Assembly (NCBI GenBank): GCA_003453085.1
Contig: DMMK01000594.1
Location: 1-6,426 of the forward strand
Origin: Verrucomicrobiales bacterium
GTDB lineage: Bacteria; Verrucomicrobiota; Verrucomicrobiia; Verrucomicrobiales; Verrucomicrobiaceae
DNA: 6,426 bases
Reading direction: 5' to 3'
A program made the translations under genes and the position numbers. Shown piece by piece: positions 5,868 through 6,426 of this stretch (its first letter is position 1; each line of letters starts with the position of its first letter). Under the pieces are notes generated by a model. It ran no database searches. It saw only the letters and a list, made by a program, of their open reading frames with translations, and was not told where the DNA came from.

Positions 5868-6426
5868 TCACGCAAAGCGGTTCTGCAAGGCACGCATCAG
5901 CCTCCAGCCCAATCGGCGGCCCAGAGTGACCTCCGCTTGGGACATGCGCTCGACGGCCTGTTCGGCATCCAGCTTCAGTTCTCCCTGGCAAAAACTGCGG
6001 ACGGCGGGAATGGAAAAGGCGGCCAGAGCGTGGTCGTAGTGCTGATAGCAGGCAGCGACCAGCCCCAACCGCACAAGGCGGCGCAGGGCTTTGGGAGAGT
6101 CGGTCTTCAGCCCTTCAGGATGCTGCAGATAGAGGACATCCGCATGCATGAGTTGGCCACGTGAGAAAGGCAGCGCGCCATCAGCCATGGAGTAGGGCTT
6201 CTTTTTCGTGGCCCTTCGCCACTCATGATTTTCCAGCCAGCGCATGGGGACGAAACCATCCCGGCGCACCCGCTGATCAATCTCAGCAAACAGAGGCTGC
6301 TCTTCATACATGGGGAAAAATGAAACCTCGGTGCGGATGCCGACGAGGTCTTCTTGCAGGGTCTTCACGGCTCCGTCGAAGACTTCGACCTCCATGCTCT
6401 GCACGTCAATTTTCATGAAGGCAGGC
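5868..6426 (-). CDS. FkbM-family methyltransferase, C-terminal part (5' partial)
   Basis: This is the C-terminal part of a SAM-dependent FkbM-family methyltransferase, a family that typically O-methylates sugars or polyketides. The frame stays open to the right edge (PAF precedes the Met at 6414-6416), so the start, and with it the SAM-binding loop, lies outside the window; that Met is internal. The strongest evidence is KIDVQSMEVEVFDGA, which matches the family hallmark KIDVQGxE-hydrophobic-L-GA with Ser in place of the usual Gly. TEVSFFPMYEEQPLFAEID and the later HADVLYLQHP are also typical. After this core comes a tail of about 80 residues rich in helices (from TDSPKAL to the stop), longer than the minimal FkbM domain. 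It is the most upstream visible gene of the minus-strand unit and is followed after 18 bases by the GT4 gene, consistent with methylation of a sugar in the same glycan. Confidence 0.9.
   Translation of the reverse strand, partial: PAFMKIDVQSMEVEVFDGAVKTLQEDLVGIRTEVSFFPMYEEQPLFAEIDQRVRRDGFVPMRWLENHEWRRATKKKPYSMADGALPFSRGQLMHADVLYLQHPEGLKTDSPKALRRLVRLGLVAACYQHYDHALAAFSIPAVRSFCQGELKLDAEQAVERMSQAEVTLGRRLGWRLMRALQNRFA

Noticed and set aside
5544..6164. Long plus-strand open frame (206 codons) opposite the GT4 and FkbM genes
   Set aside because: The translation has no recognisable domain and is an antisense shadow of two well-supported genes in GC-rich sequence.

Overview
This window is part of a surface-glycan (capsule, O-antigen or glycoprotein-glycan) locus from a bacterium, most likely Gram-negative because it carries a GT9 (heptosyltransferase-family) gene and a nonulosonic-acid synthase. 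The taxon cannot be fixed from the sequence. Moderately high GC, few recognisable Shine-Dalgarno sequences and this mix of glycan genes would fit a Verrucomicrobiota-like genome, but that is a guess. Coding density is almost complete. Every gap between genes is under 30 bases, and I see no tRNA, rRNA, CRISPR array, insertion sequence or convincing terminator.

Left arm, plus strand (1-3874). First comes the 3' part of a PseI/NeuB-type sialic-acid-like synthase, probably pseudaminic acid synthase. Next is a complete 500-residue multi-pass membrane protein resembling the HTTM (vitamin K-dependent carboxylase-like) family, with a soluble C-terminal region. Last is a roughly 600-residue capsule-type, GT-B-like predicted glycosyltransferase with KFHP and NSNST-type motifs. 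The three genes are co-directional and tightly spaced, so they probably form one transcription unit. A reasonable inference is that a nonulosonic acid is made upstream and used by a transferase encoded here.

Right arm, minus strand (6426-3805). This reads, in transcription order, FkbM-family methyltransferase (its 5' part lies outside the window), GT4-family glycosyltransferase, then GT9-family glycosyltransferase. The first two genes are 18 bases apart, with a good Shine-Dalgarno before the second. The second and third overlap by an ATGA, so they are probably translationally coupled. This looks like a unit that assembles and methylates a glycan.

The two arms converge and their last genes overlap tail-to-tail by 70 bases, leaving no room for a conventional intergenic terminator. 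Base composition changes near 2057-2078: the first two genes are close to 50% GC in the lines I counted, while the third gene is about 60% GC and begins strikingly G-rich. This suggests the locus was assembled from parts of different history. No clear-cut new system stands out. The most interesting items are the HTTM-like protein beside pseI, the capsule-type transferase as a possible nonulosonate transferase, and the 70-base convergent overlap.
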